From the IMG/VR virus record IMGVR_UViG_3300028414_000020, positions 1 through 41,292 of that record: DNA of 41,292 bases. One strand, written 5' to 3'. The notes under the pieces are model-generated. The model did not search any database and was not told the DNA's origin. It worked only from the letters and a program-made list of their open reading frames with translations. Position numbers and translations under genes: made by a program. Positions 41,075 through 41,292 of this stretch are shown here, in pieces. The stretch is from a virus. How positions within the stretch are numbered: position 1 is the stretch's first letter; every line of letters begins with the position of its first letter.

Positions 41075-41292
41075 TTACGGAGTATTACCACTTCCAGTGA
41101 CTCTTGATGTAACTACCATATTAGTTGATAATGCATTTGCCGTACTATATGGTGCATCACCTACTAAATTACCTTCAGACATTCCGCTAGATACTCCATT
41201 AGCTGTTGTGCCTACGCCATTTGTTAGTTTTGCTTCAGTCATATTTTGACCATCTCCATTATTACTTCCCTTTTCGTCTGCAAATATCCAAC
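41075..41292 (-). CDS. 3' part of a truncated gene, unknown function
   Basis: On the - strand a frame is open from the window edge to a TAA at 41075-41077, giving 71 complete codons. The fragment begins WIFADEKGSNNGDGQNMTEA and continues with Gly/Ser/Thr/Asn-rich sequence (NGVGTTANGVSSGMSEGN; STANALSTNMVVTSRVTGSG), ending GNTP. The low-complexity, small-residue composition is like the C-terminal part of a structural or surface protein. The 5' end is outside the window. A + strand frame over the same bases is rejected as a shadow. Confidence 0.6.
   Translation of the reverse strand, partial: WIFADEKGSNNGDGQNMTEAKLTNGVGTTANGVSSGMSEGNLVGDAPYSTANALSTNMVVTSRVTGSGNTP

Noticed and set aside
41022-41249. 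75-codon + strand frame at the right end
   Set aside because: The - strand is open over the same stretch to the window edge and fits the direction of the operon; the + frame reads as a hydrophobic shadow.
1-41292. tRNA genes and CRISPR arrays
   Set aside because: No cloverleaf-like stretch was seen in the few gaps, and no regularly spaced direct repeats occur. This was judged by eye without a covariance search.

Overview
The window looks like part of the genome of a tailed, probably short-tailed (podovirus-like), dsDNA phage of a Bacteroidota host, most likely a marine flavobacterium. This rests on three things. The DNA is very AT-rich and almost fully coding. Start codons are preceded by A/T-rich tracts with hardly any Shine-Dalgarno sequence. 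The virion module (TerL, portal, scaffold, major capsid protein, two ring-type connectors, nozzle proteins, ejection proteins) resembles in order and motifs the module of crAss-like and related Bacteroidota phages. The family comparisons are from memory and were not searched.

Layout: two gene blocks converge on one hairpin terminator at 13722-13753. The left block (1-13716, + strand) holds about 30 tightly packed genes, many overlapping by ATGA. From the left they are: a truncated gene end (1-60); small unknown proteins including a very acidic one; an ATP-dependent DNA ligase; a run of small genes; an HTH protein; a sigma70-like factor; a recombination cassette (ERF annealing protein, PD-(D/E)XK exonuclease, SSB); a T7 gp4-like primase-helicase; a ThyA-superfamily enzyme carrying the Asn-to-Asp change typical of dCMP hydroxymethylase; a GIY-YIG-like/MazG fusion and a second MazG-like protein; a DUF1064-like nuclease; a monomeric class II (B12-dependent) ribonucleotide reductase; two small membrane proteins; and a 13-residue, four-cysteine peptide.

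The right block (41292 to 13797, - strand) is the virion operon. From its upstream end it holds a truncated gene, small conserved proteins, a protein with two GroES-like domains, a putative small terminase, TerL, portal, an AT-hook-bearing scaffold, MCP, a protein of unknown function, two ring proteins, two nozzle/muzzle proteins, two ejection-type proteins and a 2764-residue protein with an embedded HAD phosphatase domain. Hairpins follow the MCP gene and the gene after it.

The most notable signal is a 38-base element found three times on the + strand (61-98, 1524-1561, 8601-8638). Each copy ends exactly at an ATG and carries a GATAAT box 6 bases before it. This suggests a phage promoter family that makes leaderless mRNAs, perhaps read by the phage sigma factor. 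No DNA polymerase, lysin, integrase or obvious receptor-binding protein is present, and both ends cut through genes, so the window is probably only part of the genome. No tRNA gene or CRISPR array was seen. No stretch over 300 bases lacks a gene.
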